Source: Aquiluna sp. KACHI24 (GTDB lineage Bacteria > Actinomycetota > Actinomycetes > Actinomycetales > Microbacteriaceae). From it: 64,000 bases of DNA. Below are positions 35,256-43,547 of this stretch, piece by piece (the stretch's first letter is position 1; every line of letters starts with the position of its first letter). A program made the translations under genes and the position numbers. The notes beneath the pieces are model-generated. The model was given only the letters and a program-made list of their open reading frames with translations. It was not told the DNA's origin and made no database searches. The DNA lies in assembly GCF_025997915.1 (NCBI RefSeq), contig NZ_AP026677.1, forward strand, positions 930,001 to 994,000, given 5' to 3'.

Positions 35256-36017
35256 TCAGCTTCCAAAGCGTCGATGACGACGCTGAAAATCGCGCATTGC
35301 TCGAAGAAAATCAACCCGCCTGAAATCTGGCCAGAGTGCCTCTGCAAAGTAGAACTCGCTGTTAGCGCTTTGCCATAGCAGGAAGCCGCTCAGTCGCTGC
35401 TCCCCCGAGGTTCTGATCAGTAGGTCTGGGTCAGGCTGACCCGTTGTGTAGAGATGCTCAGTGATTAGTTCTGGGGTTAGATGCTCTGCCAACTCATCGA
35501 TCGATAGACCCTTAGCGGCATGCGATTTCAAGATGGACCTCATGGCATCTGAGATCTCCTTGCGCCCACCGTAGGCGATCGCAAGATTGACATGCGGCAT
35601 CGGGTTGTTCTTGGTCTTCTCCTCGATCACGGAGAGTCTTTGTGCGGCCTCATAAGGAAGCTGCGCGGTATCACCAACAACCTTGAGCTTCCAGCGACCA
35701 AGTTCGACGAGCTCCTCGGCAAGCTTGACAATGATGTCGATCAAATCTTTGAGCTCATCACTCGAACGACCAACCAAGTTGTCTGTTGACAGAAGGTAAA
35801 TAGTGGTGTGCTCAATACCGAGCTCAGAGCACCAGGTCAGAAAATCAACGATTTTCTTGGCACCGGCGGCATGGCCATGGCCAACCTTGTCAAAGCCCTG
35901 CAGCTGCGCCCAGCGGCGATTGCCATCGACCATGACACCAATGTGTTTTGGCAAGTTACTTGGCTCGAGGTCACGCTCCAGCATCGATTCGTAAATCCGA
36001 TAGACAAGATTGCGCAC
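35256..36017 (-). CDS. uppS: Isoprenyl transferase (cis-prenyl diphosphate synthase)
   Basis: This 253-residue enzyme condenses isopentenyl diphosphate with cis geometry to make a short- or long-chain lipid carrier. The signatures are HIGVMVDGNRRWAQ with the catalytic Asp, LSTDNLVGRSSDEL, IAYGGRKEI, DLLIRTSGEQRLSGFLLWQ and EFYFAEALWPDF. The short Arg-Tyr-rich N-terminus resembles mycobacterial Rv1086. Product chain length cannot be read with certainty. The start is GTG at 36017 with TAAATT 6 nt upstream and no ribosome binding site. It is divergent from the hemolysin III gene across 46 bp. Confidence 0.94.
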   Translation of the reverse strand: MRNLVYRIYESMLERDLEPSNLPKHIGVMVDGNRRWAQLQGFDKVGHGHAAGAKKIVDFLTWCSELGIEHTTIYLLSTDNLVGRSSDELKDLIDIIVKLAEELVELGRWKLKVVGDTAQLPYEAAQRLSVIEEKTKNNPMPHVNLAIAYGGRKEISDAMRSILKSHAAKGLSIDELAEHLTPELITEHLYTTGQPDPDLLIRTSGEQRLSGFLLWQSANSEFYFAEALWPDFRRVDFLRAMRDFQRRHRRFGS

Positions 36018-36063
36018 GGCATAAATTTAGTCGCTATTCAAGCATGTGGTTTAGGGTTGAAAA
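36018..36063. promoter_or_regulatory. Divergent leaderless-type promoters for uppS and hemolysin III
   Basis: On the minus strand TAAATT (36024-36029) ends 6 nt before the uppS GTG. On the plus strand TAGGGT (36052-36057) ends 6 nt before the ATG at 36064. Neither start has a ribosome binding site. The spacing places the expected transcription start at or next to the start codons. Confidence 0.55.
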
Positions 36064-36783
36064 ATGACCCTCGAATCCCCCGATCCGCTTCACGTACCAC
36101 TATCTGAACTGAAGGGCCAACCGCAAGAGGACGAGCGCCCGAGCTGGCGAGGATGGATCCACACGGGAGTGCTGCCTTTTGTGGTGGTAGCTGGGGTACT
36201 GCTGATCGTGTTCTCCGAGGGCTGGGCTGCAAAGACGGCGGCTGCGGTCTATTTCGTTAGCTCGCTACTTCTGTTTGGTAACTCTGCCCTCTACCACCGG
36301 TTTCGCTGGAAGCCGTTCACTAAGAAGCTTCTAAAGCGCATCGATCACGCCAACATCTTTTTGCTAATCGCCGGTACCTACACTCCGATCAGCGTCTCGG
36401 CTCTCAACGCTGATAAGGGTTCAATGCTGTTGGTGCTGGTTTGGTCAATCGCCTTGCTAGGCATCTTTTTCAGGGTCTTTTGGATCAATGCACCACGTTG
36501 GCTCTACGTGCCTATTTATCTAGCACTGGGTTGGATTGCGATGTTGTTCATCGTCGACTTCTTCAACGTGAACTGGGTGATGATGACCCTGGTCATGGTG
36601 GGTGGGTTGTTCTACTCAATCGGAGCAGTCATCTACGGTCTGAAGCGGCCGAATCCATCACCAAAGCACTTTGGCTTCCATGAGATCTTCCACGCGCTAA
36701 CCGTGGCAGCATTTTTCTGCCACTGGGTCGCAGCCCTGATTATTGGGCTTGATCCGGCTCCTGGTTCGCTCGGTTCGGTTTAG
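36064..36783 (+). CDS. Hemolysin III / PAQR family membrane protein
   Basis: This 239-residue protein has about seven transmembrane helices and the PAQR/YqfA motifs NSALYHRFRW, RIDHANIFLLIAGTYTPI and a final FGFHEIFHALTVAAFFCHW, with the conserved metal-binding His residues. The cellular role of bacterial members is unclear; links to membrane fluidity have been proposed. It starts at ATG 36064 and its last 44 bp overlap the convergent small membrane protein gene. The order uppS-hemolysin III matches mycobacteria. Confidence 0.9.
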   Translation: MTLESPDPLHVPLSELKGQPQEDERPSWRGWIHTGVLPFVVVAGVLLIVFSEGWAAKTAAAVYFVSSLLLFGNSALYHRFRWKPFTKKLLKRIDHANIFLLIAGTYTPISVSALNADKGSMLLVLVWSIALLGIFFRVFWINAPRWLYVPIYLALGWIAMLFIVDFFNVNWVMMTLVMVGGLFYSIGAVIYGLKRPNPSPKHFGFHEIFHALTVAAFFCHWVAALIIGLDPAPGSLGSV

Positions 36784-37036
36784 CTGGCGGCGCTGGGCGC
36801 TCTGGCTTTTCTACCGTGAGATTCTCTAGCTCTTCCTGAGCCAATTTCTCTCTCACCTCTGCGCGATAGCGGGTAGATCGAACCCTTCGGTTCATGTCAA
36901 AAATCAGAAAGACTGCAATGCCTGCGACTGCGAAAGTCACCAAAAAGCCAACGGTGCCGGGAGAGTTATAGGTGTCATCCGGAACTGGGGTCGGCGTTGT
37001 GGTTGCAGCCAAGAGGGTGTAAAGCAGGAAATCCAT
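36740..37036 (-). CDS. Small single-pass membrane protein (Rv1083-like position)
   Basis: This 98-residue protein starts at ATG 37036. It has a hydrophobic N-terminal stretch (DFLLYTLLAATTTPTP), a membrane helix (about 30-47; GFLVTFAVAGIAVFLIFDM), a basic RRVRSTRYRAEVREKL segment and a Pro/Glu-rich tail. The pattern and the position between hemolysin III and the DUF4307 gene fit the small protein next to mca in other actinobacteria. The last 44 bp overlap the hemolysin III gene. A -10-like GATACT lies 7 nt before the start. Confidence 0.72.
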   Translation of the reverse strand: MDFLLYTLLAATTTPTPVPDDTYNSPGTVGFLVTFAVAGIAVFLIFDMNRRVRSTRYRAEVREKLAQEELENLTVEKPERPAPPAKPNRANQEPDQAQ

Positions 37037-37072
37037 GCCGATAAGTATCTCACCAGCAATTAGCCTTATACC

Positions 37073-37456
37073 GTGAACCAAGAGATTCTTTCTACCCGCT
37101 ATGGAGTGAAGCAGTCGAACCCTAAACGATTGCGCATTTTTGGGGCGGCCGGGATCACTGCTCTCGTTCTTGGAACCGCGTACTTCGCCCTAGGTAACAA
37201 TCAACAGTTCAGCTACGAAGATGTTGGGTACCGGGTTGTGGGCGACTACCGGTTAGAGGTGGACATAGAGATCACAAAGCCAACTGACCGGACCCTGGTT
37301 TGCTCGGTACAGGCTCTAAACAACCAGTTTGCGGTTGTCGGCTGGAAAGAGTTTGAGTTCGAATCAAGTGAATTTATGACTCTCAGACACACAGTGACCC
37401 TCAACACCACCGAGCAGGCCGTAACCGGTCTGGTCGATGAGTGTCGTCTGCGTTAG
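37073..37456 (+). CDS. DUF4307 family membrane-anchored protein
   Basis: This 127-residue protein has one membrane helix (about 20-40) followed by a beta-rich extracellular domain, with VCSVQALNNQFAVVGWKEF and VTGLVDECRLR at the end. This matches DUF4307, an actinobacterial family usually next to greA. The start is GTG at 37073, with TAGCCT 6 nt upstream and no ribosome binding site. Function unknown. A short hairpin follows (37469-37491) before greA. Confidence 0.85.
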   Translation: MNQEILSTRYGVKQSNPKRLRIFGAAGITALVLGTAYFALGNNQQFSYEDVGYRVVGDYRLEVDIEITKPTDRTLVCSVQALNNQFAVVGWKEFEFESSEFMTLRHTVTLNTTEQAVTGLVDECRLR

Positions 37457-37468
37457 TATTTTCAACAT

Positions 37469-37491
37469 TGCTCGCTAGTGGCGAGCATTTT
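37469..37491 (+). terminator. Weak hairpin between the DUF4307 gene and greA
   Basis: TGCTCGC and GCGAGCA form a 7-bp perfect stem around TAGTG, followed by TTTT. It lies 13 bp after the DUF4307 stop and 19 bp before the greA start. It could be a weak terminator or an attenuator in the greA leader. Confidence 0.5.
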
Positions 37492-37509
37492 CAATTCCCG
37501 GAAGTGCTT

Positions 37510-38016
37510 ATGACTGACTCAATGCTGCTAACTCAGGCCGCCTACGACAGGCTCAAGGACGAGCTTGAGCAACTGATTACCGTCGGCCGAGTAGAGATTG
37601 CCAAGCGCATTCAAGACGCCCGCGAAGAGGGTGACCTGAAGGAGAACGGTGGCTATCACGCTGCCAAGGAAGAGCAGGGCAAGATTGAGGCCCGCATCAA
37701 CCGACTTGAGGAGATGTTGGCAACTGCCACAATTGGCGCTGCCGATGCATCAGATGGCATCGTGAAGCAGGGGTTGATGGTGCACTGCAAGCTAAACGGC
37801 AGAGACACTGAGTTTTTCCTTGGCTCTCACGAAATCTTTGAGGGTACAAAGCACGAGGAGGCAATTGAAGACGGCGATCTCGACGTCTACTCCCCTGACT
37901 CCCCGATTGGTAAGCAGGTCATGGGCAAAAAGGTTGGCGAATCCGTTAGCTACACCGCTCCAAACGGCAAGGCGATTACCGTTGAAATTACGGGCCTACG
38001 CGAGTTCGAGTTTTAG
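37510..38016 (+). CDS. greA: Transcription elongation factor GreA
   Basis: GreA rescues backtracked RNA polymerase by stimulating transcript cleavage. The protein (168 residues) has an N-terminal coiled coil with the acidic tip region AREEGDLKENGGYHAAKEEQ and a C-terminal FKBP-like domain with SPIGKQVMGKKVGESVSY. The start is ATG at 37510 with GGAAG upstream; the longer frame from 37441 overlaps the DUF4307 gene and the hairpin. It overlaps convergent ilvA by 4 bp. Confidence 0.95.
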   Translation: MTDSMLLTQAAYDRLKDELEQLITVGRVEIAKRIQDAREEGDLKENGGYHAAKEEQGKIEARINRLEEMLATATIGAADASDGIVKQGLMVHCKLNGRDTEFFLGSHEIFEGTKHEEAIEDGDLDVYSPDSPIGKQVMGKKVGESVSYTAPNGKAITVEITGLREFEF

Positions 38017-39245
38017 TCTTCGTGAAGCTTCGGTCTCAGACCGGCATCCTTAAGCGACTTCATAAGTTCTTCGCGGTGCTCTTTACCCCGGGTCTCAACC
38101 GAGAGGTTTAGCTCGACCTCAGAAATCTGCAAGCCATTGCCGTGACGGGTGTGCAGCACCTCAACCACGTTTGCCTGAGCCGCTGCCACAGCCTCAGCTG
38201 TCCTCACTAGCTGACCCGGACGGTCCGGCAACATCACTGAAATGTTTGTGTAGCGATCAGAGGCGGCTAGGCCGTGGCGGATAACGCGCTGCAACAAAAG
38301 CGGATCGATATTGCCACCCGAGAGAATGATTGCTGTTGTTCCCTTGAGCTTGAGCTTGCCGGCGATTACCGCAGCAGCTCCAACCACACCGCCGGCTTCA
38401 ACCACCAGCTTGGAACGCTCCATGACGGCAACCATGGCCTTGGCAATTTCGTCCTCGGTGACGGTCACGACCTTGTCGACGTATTCACTGATGATCTCAA
38501 ATGGCAACTTGCCAGGACGTGCAACCGCGATTCCATCTGCGATGGTGGGCTGAACTTTGATATCGACCGGCTTCCCAGCCTTTAGCGAGACTGGGTAAGC
38601 CGCAGCGGCCTCGGCCTGCACCGCATAGACCTTGATCTTTTTGCCCAGGACCTTAGCCTTCAGTTTTGCAGCCAGGGCGACACCGGCACTCAGACCACCG
38701 CCTCCGAGGCAAACCACGATGTTGTCAACCTCGGGAAGCTGCTCCATGATCTCAAGAGCAACCGTGCCCTGACCTTTGATGATCTCTGGGTGATCAAAAG
38801 GTGGGACAAACACTGCACCGGTCTTTGCGGTGAATTCCTTGGCAGCTGCCAAGGTCTCGTCAAAGATGGCTCCGGTTAGCACCACTTCTGCGCCGTAGCC
38901 CAAAGTCGCCTGGTATTTCGGGAGCGATGCGCCGACCGGCATGAAGATGGTGGCCTTGATGCCGAGCTGCTTGGCAGCCAGGGCAACACCCTGTGCGTGG
39001 TTACCAGCAGATGCCGCAACTACACCGCGCTTTTTCTCCTCCTCGGTGAGACCGGAGATCATGTTGTAAGCGCCGCGAATTTTGTAGGCACCGGTGCGCT
39101 GGAGGTTTTCACACTTGAACCAAATGTCTTGCCCGGTCTGCTCTGACAGCCAATGGCTTGGAAGCATTGGGGTCTTCAGGGCAATGCCGCGCACGTTTTC
39201 TAAGGTCGCGTAAAAATCATCGAGAGTGGGTAGCTTGTTTGACAT
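38013..39245 (-). CDS. ilvA: Threonine ammonia-lyase (threonine dehydratase), with ACT domain
   Basis: IlvA deaminates threonine to 2-oxobutanoate, the entry to isoleucine. The 410 residues contain a PLP domain (CENLQRTGAYKIRGAYNMI with the PLP Lys; ASAGNHAQGVALAAK; ACLGGGGLSAG-type loop as VCLGGGGLSAGV) and one C-terminal ACT domain (about 330-410). A single ACT domain is the short, TdcB-like form; whether it is isoleucine-inhibited cannot be told. The start is ATG at 39245; TAAGGT lies 7 nt upstream without a ribosome binding site. It overlaps greA's end by 4 bp. Confidence 0.93.
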   Translation of the reverse strand: MSNKLPTLDDFYATLENVRGIALKTPMLPSHWLSEQTGQDIWFKCENLQRTGAYKIRGAYNMISGLTEEEKKRGVVAASAGNHAQGVALAAKQLGIKATIFMPVGASLPKYQATLGYGAEVVLTGAIFDETLAAAKEFTAKTGAVFVPPFDHPEIIKGQGTVALEIMEQLPEVDNIVVCLGGGGLSAGVALAAKLKAKVLGKKIKVYAVQAEAAAAYPVSLKAGKPVDIKVQPTIADGIAVARPGKLPFEIISEYVDKVVTVTEDEIAKAMVAVMERSKLVVEAGGVVGAAAVIAGKLKLKGTTAIILSGGNIDPLLLQRVIRHGLAASDRYTNISVMLPDRPGQLVRTAEAVAAAQANVVEVLHTRHGNGLQISEVELNLSVETRGKEHREELMKSLKDAGLRPKLHED

Positions 39246-39287
39246 CTCAGGGACCTTAGAACTTCGAATGAGTCAAAGTCTAGTGAT

Positions 39288-40187
39288 TTAGAAGCTGGTG
39301 CCAATCTTGCTGAGGCGCTCAATGCGCTTTGGGATTGGTGGGTGAGTTGAGAAAGCTCGCTCTACAAACCCCGGCTTGATCGGATCGTTGATGTACATGT
39401 GAGCCATTGAAGAGTTCACCTTGCGCATTGGTCGACCGTATTCACCAAGCTTCTGAAGAGCGGATGCGAGACCCTGTGGGTATCTCGTCATCTCAGCACC
39501 AGAGGCATCCGCAAGGTACTCGCGCTGGCGCGATACTGCGGCCGAAACCAGTGGGCCAATTAGAGCCGCCACGATCCAACCAACAACGCCAATCAAAATC
39601 ATGAACGCCTGAATTTGGCCGTTGTTGGAATTGCGATCGTTCGAACCACCCATACCGGAGAACCAGGCCATGCGCATTGCAAAATCAGCCAAGATACCAA
39701 CTGCGGAAACCAATCCAAAGACAATGGTTGAAACTCGAATGTCGTAGTTCTTCACGTGACCGAGCTCGTGAGCCATGACACCCTCGAGCTCATTGTCATT
39801 CATGATGTCCAACAAACCGGTGGTGGCAGCGACCACTGCGTGTTTTGGGTCTCGCCCGGTGGCAAACGCATTTGGGGCTGGGTCATTGATGATGTAAACC
39901 TTGGGCATAGGCAGGCCCTGAGAAATACTGAGGTTTTCAACAATGTTCCAGAGCCGGGGATTGTCGGCCTTTTGAATTGGATAGGCACCGCTCATGGCGA
40001 TAGCCATTGATGCGGCGGCAAAGTATTGAAACAGCGCATAGCCAAAGACGAACAAGATAATCCACAGCGCACTCGAACCATTGCCGGAGGCCTCGCCCCA
40101 CCAGTAGGCCAGTGCACCCAGGAGCAGCACGAAGCCGCCGATGATTATGAAGGTATTGCGCTTATTCGCGGCTATCGCCGAATACAC
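39288..40187 (-). CDS. htpX: Zinc metalloprotease HtpX (M48)
   Basis: HtpX is a membrane-bound zinc protease of envelope quality control. The 299-residue protein has two N-terminal membrane helices, then the zinc motif VMAHELGHVKNYDIRV with Glu and His ligands, and further membrane segments, with SRQREYLADASGAEM as the third-ligand region. The start is GTG at 40187 with GGAGAG upstream. It follows lemA by 9 bp; lemA-htpX pairs are common. Confidence 0.94.
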   Translation of the reverse strand: MYSAIAANKRNTFIIIGGFVLLLGALAYWWGEASGNGSSALWIILFVFGYALFQYFAAASMAIAMSGAYPIQKADNPRLWNIVENLSISQGLPMPKVYIINDPAPNAFATGRDPKHAVVAATTGLLDIMNDNELEGVMAHELGHVKNYDIRVSTIVFGLVSAVGILADFAMRMAWFSGMGGSNDRNSNNGQIQAFMILIGVVGWIVAALIGPLVSAAVSRQREYLADASGAEMTRYPQGLASALQKLGEYGRPMRKVNSSMAHMYINDPIKPGFVERAFSTHPPIPKRIERLSKIGTSF

Positions 40188-40196
40188 AAAGCTCTC

Positions 40197-40763
40197 CTAG
40201 AACTTGACCTGTGGTGGCTCTTGAATTGCGGCTGGGTTCTCAACCTCGAAGAATTCGCGCTCTGAGAAGCCAAGGTTCTTGGCAAACACGTTGTTTGGGA
40301 ACTGCTGAATCTTGGTGTTTAGCTCGCGCACGCCACCATTGAAGAACCGGCGCGAAGCCATGATCTTGTCTTCGGTGTCAGTTAGCTCCCGCTGCAGCTC
40401 CAAAAAGTTCTGAGAGGCGACCAGCTGAGGATACGCCTCTGAGACTGCGAACAGGCTCTTCAGGGCTCCCTGGAGCATGCCCTCGGCCTCGGCTGCCATG
40501 GCCGGGTGAGCTAGCGCCTCGGGAGAAACGGTGGCCGCCCTGGCCTTGGTCACATTCTCAAAAACTTCTCTTTCGTGAGTGGCATAGCCACGCACGGTCT
40601 CGATCAGGTTCGGGATTAGGTCAGCTCGGCGCTTGAGCTGGATAGTGATATCGCTCCAGGCTTCATCGACGCGCACCTTCAGTGTGACCAAAGAGTTGTA
40701 GGTGACCCATAGGTAAATGCCAACGATGGCGACTACCGCGAGTACGATCCAAAAGACTTCCAT
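40197..40763 (-). CDS. lemA: LemA family protein
   Basis: This 188-residue protein has an N-terminal membrane helix (about 2-22) followed by a long helical domain with VDEAWSDITIQLKRRADLIP, NLIETVRGYATHEREVFENV and LNTKIQQFPNNVFAKNLGF, all characteristic of LemA. The function is not firmly known; pairing with HtpX suggests a role in envelope stress. The start is ATG at 40763 with AGGAG upstream; the frame opens at 40784. CATAAT upstream is a likely -10. Confidence 0.93.
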   Translation of the reverse strand: MEVFWIVLAVVAIVGIYLWVTYNSLVTLKVRVDEAWSDITIQLKRRADLIPNLIETVRGYATHEREVFENVTKARAATVSPEALAHPAMAAEAEGMLQGALKSLFAVSEAYPQLVASQNFLELQRELTDTEDKIMASRRFFNGGVRELNTKIQQFPNNVFAKNLGFSEREFFEVENPAAIQEPPQVKF

Positions 40764-40839
40764 TGCGCTCCTAGCTTGAACCACTCAACATTATGAACCC
40801 TGACTGGCAATTTGCTGGGCGTGAGCTAGCAGAATTTTG

Positions 40840-40912
40840 TGCCCCGAGTGGGACTCGAACCCACACTGTGACGATTTTAAGTCGTCTGCCTCTGCCATTG
40901 GGCTATCGGGGC
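40840..40912 (-). tRNA. tRNA-Leu (anticodon UAA), short variable loop
   Basis: On the minus strand the cloverleaf has an acceptor stem GCCCCGA/TCGGGGC, D stem GCC/GGC, anticodon stem GACGA/TCGTC around CTTAAAA (anticodon TAA), and T stem GTGGG/CCCAC around TTCGAGT. The discriminator is A. CCA is not encoded. Between the anticodon and T stems there are only about 5 bases, so the long variable arm normal for tRNA-Leu is absent. The 73-nt length is class I. The anticodon assigns it to Leu(UUA). Confidence 0.9.
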
Positions 40913-40918
40913 AATGCA

Positions 40919-40942
40919 AAAGGCCCGGGAATCCCGGGCCTT
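40919..40942 (-). terminator. Rho-independent terminator of ndh
   Basis: Read on the minus strand, AAGGCCCGGG, loop ATT and CCCGGGCCTT form a 10-bp stem followed by TTGCATT. It starts 10 bp after the ndh stop and lies just before the tRNA-Leu 5' end, separating the two transcripts. Confidence 0.88.
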
Positions 40943-40951
40943 CGGCAAGCT

Positions 40952-42337
40952 TTACTTACCGGGTTTAGTGGCCCAGGTTGAGAAGAATAATCGTGGGTTA
41001 CGAACTGGCTCAAGAGAAACCAAATCGCGACCGAGGATAAAGTTCCATACCCAACCAGATACGACGCGGATCTTGCGCTCCCAAGTTGGCATGGCCAAAC
41101 CGTGATAACCGCGGTGCATGATCCAGGCTACAAAACCGGTAATACCGATCTTGCCGGACTGGAATGCTCCAACTCCGATACCTAGACCCGCAACAGCTCC
41201 TAGGTTCTTGTGGAAGTACTCACGAATCTCTTCGCCACGGATTGAGGCAACGATGTTCTTGGCAAGCAGCTTCGCCTGACGAACCGCGTGCTGAGCGTTT
41301 GGTACACAGTAGCCACCAACGCCACCGCCAGAGAGGTCAGGAACGGCAGACACATCTCCCGCTGTCCAGGCGCCCTCGTAAACCTTGTCCCCGTCAACGA
41401 TCTGCAGCTTGGCGTTCGCGTTGATGCGGAACCTAGCGTCAAGCGGGAAGTCGCAGTTCTTGGCAACTGGAGCAGCTGCAACACCTGCGGTCCAGATGAT
41501 CAAATCAGAAGCGAAGCTCTCACCGGAGGAGAGCTTGCAAACACCGCCATCAGCAGATTCGAGCTGAGTGTTCAGGTGGATCTTAGCTCCGCGCTTGTCG
41601 AGGTTTGCCACGACCCACTCTGCGGTCTTCAGTGAAACCTCAGGCATGATGCGACCCATCGCCTCGATCAGATGGAACTTGACGTCCTCGAACTTGATCT
41701 CTGGGTAGTGACGCAGTAGGTAGGTCGCGGTGGAGCGAAGCTCTGCAAAAGTCTCAATTCCAGCAAAACCGCCACCAACAACCACGAAGGTCAGCAGGCG
41801 ATCACGAGCAGGACCTGCAGGCAATGCTGCGGCACGCTCAAAGTTACCGATCAGGCGGTTTCTTACCTCTACCGCCTCTTCGATGGTCTTCATACCAATT
41901 GCCTCTTCGGCAATGCCCTTGATTGGGAAGGTTCGGGTCACAGCACCTGCGGTCATCACGATTTGGTCGTATTCCAAAGTGATTGGCTTGCCACCCTCGA
42001 TCTGAACGGTGGCCTTGCGAAGCTTGTGGTTGACCTTGGTCATGCGACCAGAAATGAGCTTGGTCTTCTTCAGGTGCTGACGGTGTGAGACCACGACGTG
42101 GCGGGCCTCGATGTGACCGGCAGCAACCTCAGGTAAAAATGGCTGGTAGGTCATGTAAGGCAGTGGGTCGACCAAGGTGACCTCGGCCTCATTCTTACCC
42201 AGCAGCTTCTCGAGCTTCCAGGCGGTGTAGAAACCTGCATATCCACCACCAATGATCAAAATGCGCTGCTGTGCCTTGGGGTTCAAGATCTCTTCAGCGA
42301 TTGCTTTTGGGGTGCGGGACTTGGTCACTTCGCTCAT
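40952..42337 (-). CDS. ndh: Type II NADH dehydrogenase (NDH-2)
   Basis: NDH-2 passes electrons from NADH to quinone without proton pumping. The 461-residue protein has an FAD-binding motif RILIIGGGYAGFYTAWKLE, then DPLPYMTYQPFLPEVAAGHI, an NAD-binding TFVVVGGGFAGIETFAELRS, and IWTAGVAAAPVAKN. The C-terminal region (GLAMPTWERKIRVVSGWVWN) provides the membrane-associating helix. The start is ATG at 42337; TATTACT lies just upstream and there is no ribosome binding site at normal distance. It may be leaderless. Confidence 0.93.
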   Translation of the reverse strand: MSEVTKSRTPKAIAEEILNPKAQQRILIIGGGYAGFYTAWKLEKLLGKNEAEVTLVDPLPYMTYQPFLPEVAAGHIEARHVVVSHRQHLKKTKLISGRMTKVNHKLRKATVQIEGGKPITLEYDQIVMTAGAVTRTFPIKGIAEEAIGMKTIEEAVEVRNRLIGNFERAAALPAGPARDRLLTFVVVGGGFAGIETFAELRSTATYLLRHYPEIKFEDVKFHLIEAMGRIMPEVSLKTAEWVVANLDKRGAKIHLNTQLESADGGVCKLSSGESFASDLIIWTAGVAAAPVAKNCDFPLDARFRINANAKLQIVDGDKVYEGAWTAGDVSAVPDLSGGGVGGYCVPNAQHAVRQAKLLAKNIVASIRGEEIREYFHKNLGAVAGLGIGVGAFQSGKIGITGFVAWIMHRGYHGLAMPTWERKIRVVSGWVWNFILGRDLVSLEPVRNPRLFFSTWATKPGK

Positions 42338-42362
42338 GCTCGAGTAATACCTTCTCGTTTAT

Positions 42363-43547
42363 TTAGCTCTGGTCCCTGCGACGCTTCAGTCGCAATACGA
42401 ACCAAAGCAACGGTGCAAAGGGGGCTAACACCCAATAGAGTATCGGATTCAACCACCAGGCAACATCATTAGAGACCGATAAGTCCGTATTTTGACTAGC
42501 GCTTATCTGGGCCTCGGGATAGGGGTTCAGCTCAAGGGATTGCTCCGGGGTTAAAAGCTCACCCTGCTCCTCTAATGAACCCGGCCTGTAGAGCTTTACC
42601 CACTCACTCAATGAACCCAGCGGGTTCTGCTCTGCGGTCAAGGTGGAGGCTACCGCCTCAATGGGATCAATCGCTCCAAACCCGTAGATCGCATCAAAAC
42701 CAGGTTGCCCCAGATCATTTGCAGTACCCAATAGTCGTTGAATCAAGTCATTTGCTGAGGCCTGAGGGTCGGCTTCGATCATCAGCGCCAGCAATCCCGT
42801 CACCAGCGGTGCAGCTGCCGAGGAGCCAGACCACTCTCTGACACCGCCGTTCGGATAACTCCCCCAGAGTTCCTCTGCAGGCGCTGTAACGGCCAATGAA
42901 ATACCGGTGGTGGTTGCCTGCAAGGCGCCCTCGCCAGTCTTTGATAGACCGCCAACTGCAACCACTCCAGGCATAGTCGCTGGAGCACTTGGCTTTGAAG
43001 CCTCACCCACTTTGTTGCCGCTCGCGGCAACAATCACAACATCCTTTTCAAAGGCATAGCTAAAGGCGCGATCCCAGCTCTTGGGCCAGGTTCTGGAGTC
43101 TCTGGATAGCGAAATGTTAATCACGTCGGCACCTTGATCAACTGCCCATATGACTGCCTGAGAGATTTGAGTATCAGTGTCTGCACCGCTAACCCCCGCC
43201 CCAACACTTAGCGAGAGTAGCTGCGCAGCTGGCGCAACTCCCCTTACCCCCGCACCGGGACTGCCTTGCCCGGCAATCAAAGAGGCAACCATTGTGCCGT
43301 GATAACTGGCGGGTCCGACCGGTGCAGTGCCATCGGGGGCGCCTAGCCCCGAGAAATCGCGACCGCCAACTACTGTGCCGATCAGATCTGGATGAGTGTC
43401 ATCGATACCGGTGTCTATCACCGCAACTGAGACGCCCTTGCCGGTTTGAGAGATTGAACTAAATCCGTAGGCATCCAACCACCACTGATCAGCGGGAGAA
43501 AGCGTGCTGGTTAGAGCGACCAAAGCCGCAACTAAACGCACTGACAC
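42363..43547 (-). CDS. S8 subtilase-like serine protease with C-terminal membrane anchor
   Basis: The 394-residue protein has a short N-terminal hydrophobic segment (signal), a subtilase domain with SVAVIDTGIDD (Asp 45), SYHGTMVASLIAG (His 83), VAASGN (oxyanion Asn) and WSGSSAAAPLVTG (Ser 243), a linker and a C-terminal membrane helix (about 365-387) followed by LKRRRD. The architecture resembles mycosins, but no ESX genes are in the window. It overlaps the DUF501 gene by 16 bp and is the last gene of the ftsB-DUF501 block. Start GTG 43547; GTG 43541 is possible. Confidence 0.9.
   Translation of the reverse strand: MSVRLVAALVALTSTLSPADQWWLDAYGFSSISQTGKGVSVAVIDTGIDDTHPDLIGTVVGGRDFSGLGAPDGTAPVGPASYHGTMVASLIAGQGSPGAGVRGVAPAAQLLSLSVGAGVSGADTDTQISQAVIWAVDQGADVINISLSRDSRTWPKSWDRAFSYAFEKDVVIVAASGNKVGEASKPSAPATMPGVVAVGGLSKTGEGALQATTTGISLAVTAPAEELWGSYPNGGVREWSGSSAAAPLVTGLLALMIEADPQASANDLIQRLLGTANDLGQPGFDAIYGFGAIDPIEAVASTLTAEQNPLGSLSEWVKLYRPGSLEEQGELLTPEQSLELNPYPEAQISASQNTDLSVSNDVAWWLNPILYWVLAPFAPLLWFVLRLKRRRDQS

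Noticed and set aside
36740-36783. Convergent 44-bp overlap taken as evidence for a sequencing error or a false gene
   Set aside because: Both frames have sound protein features and the overlap covers only the low-complexity tail of the small protein, so both genes were kept.
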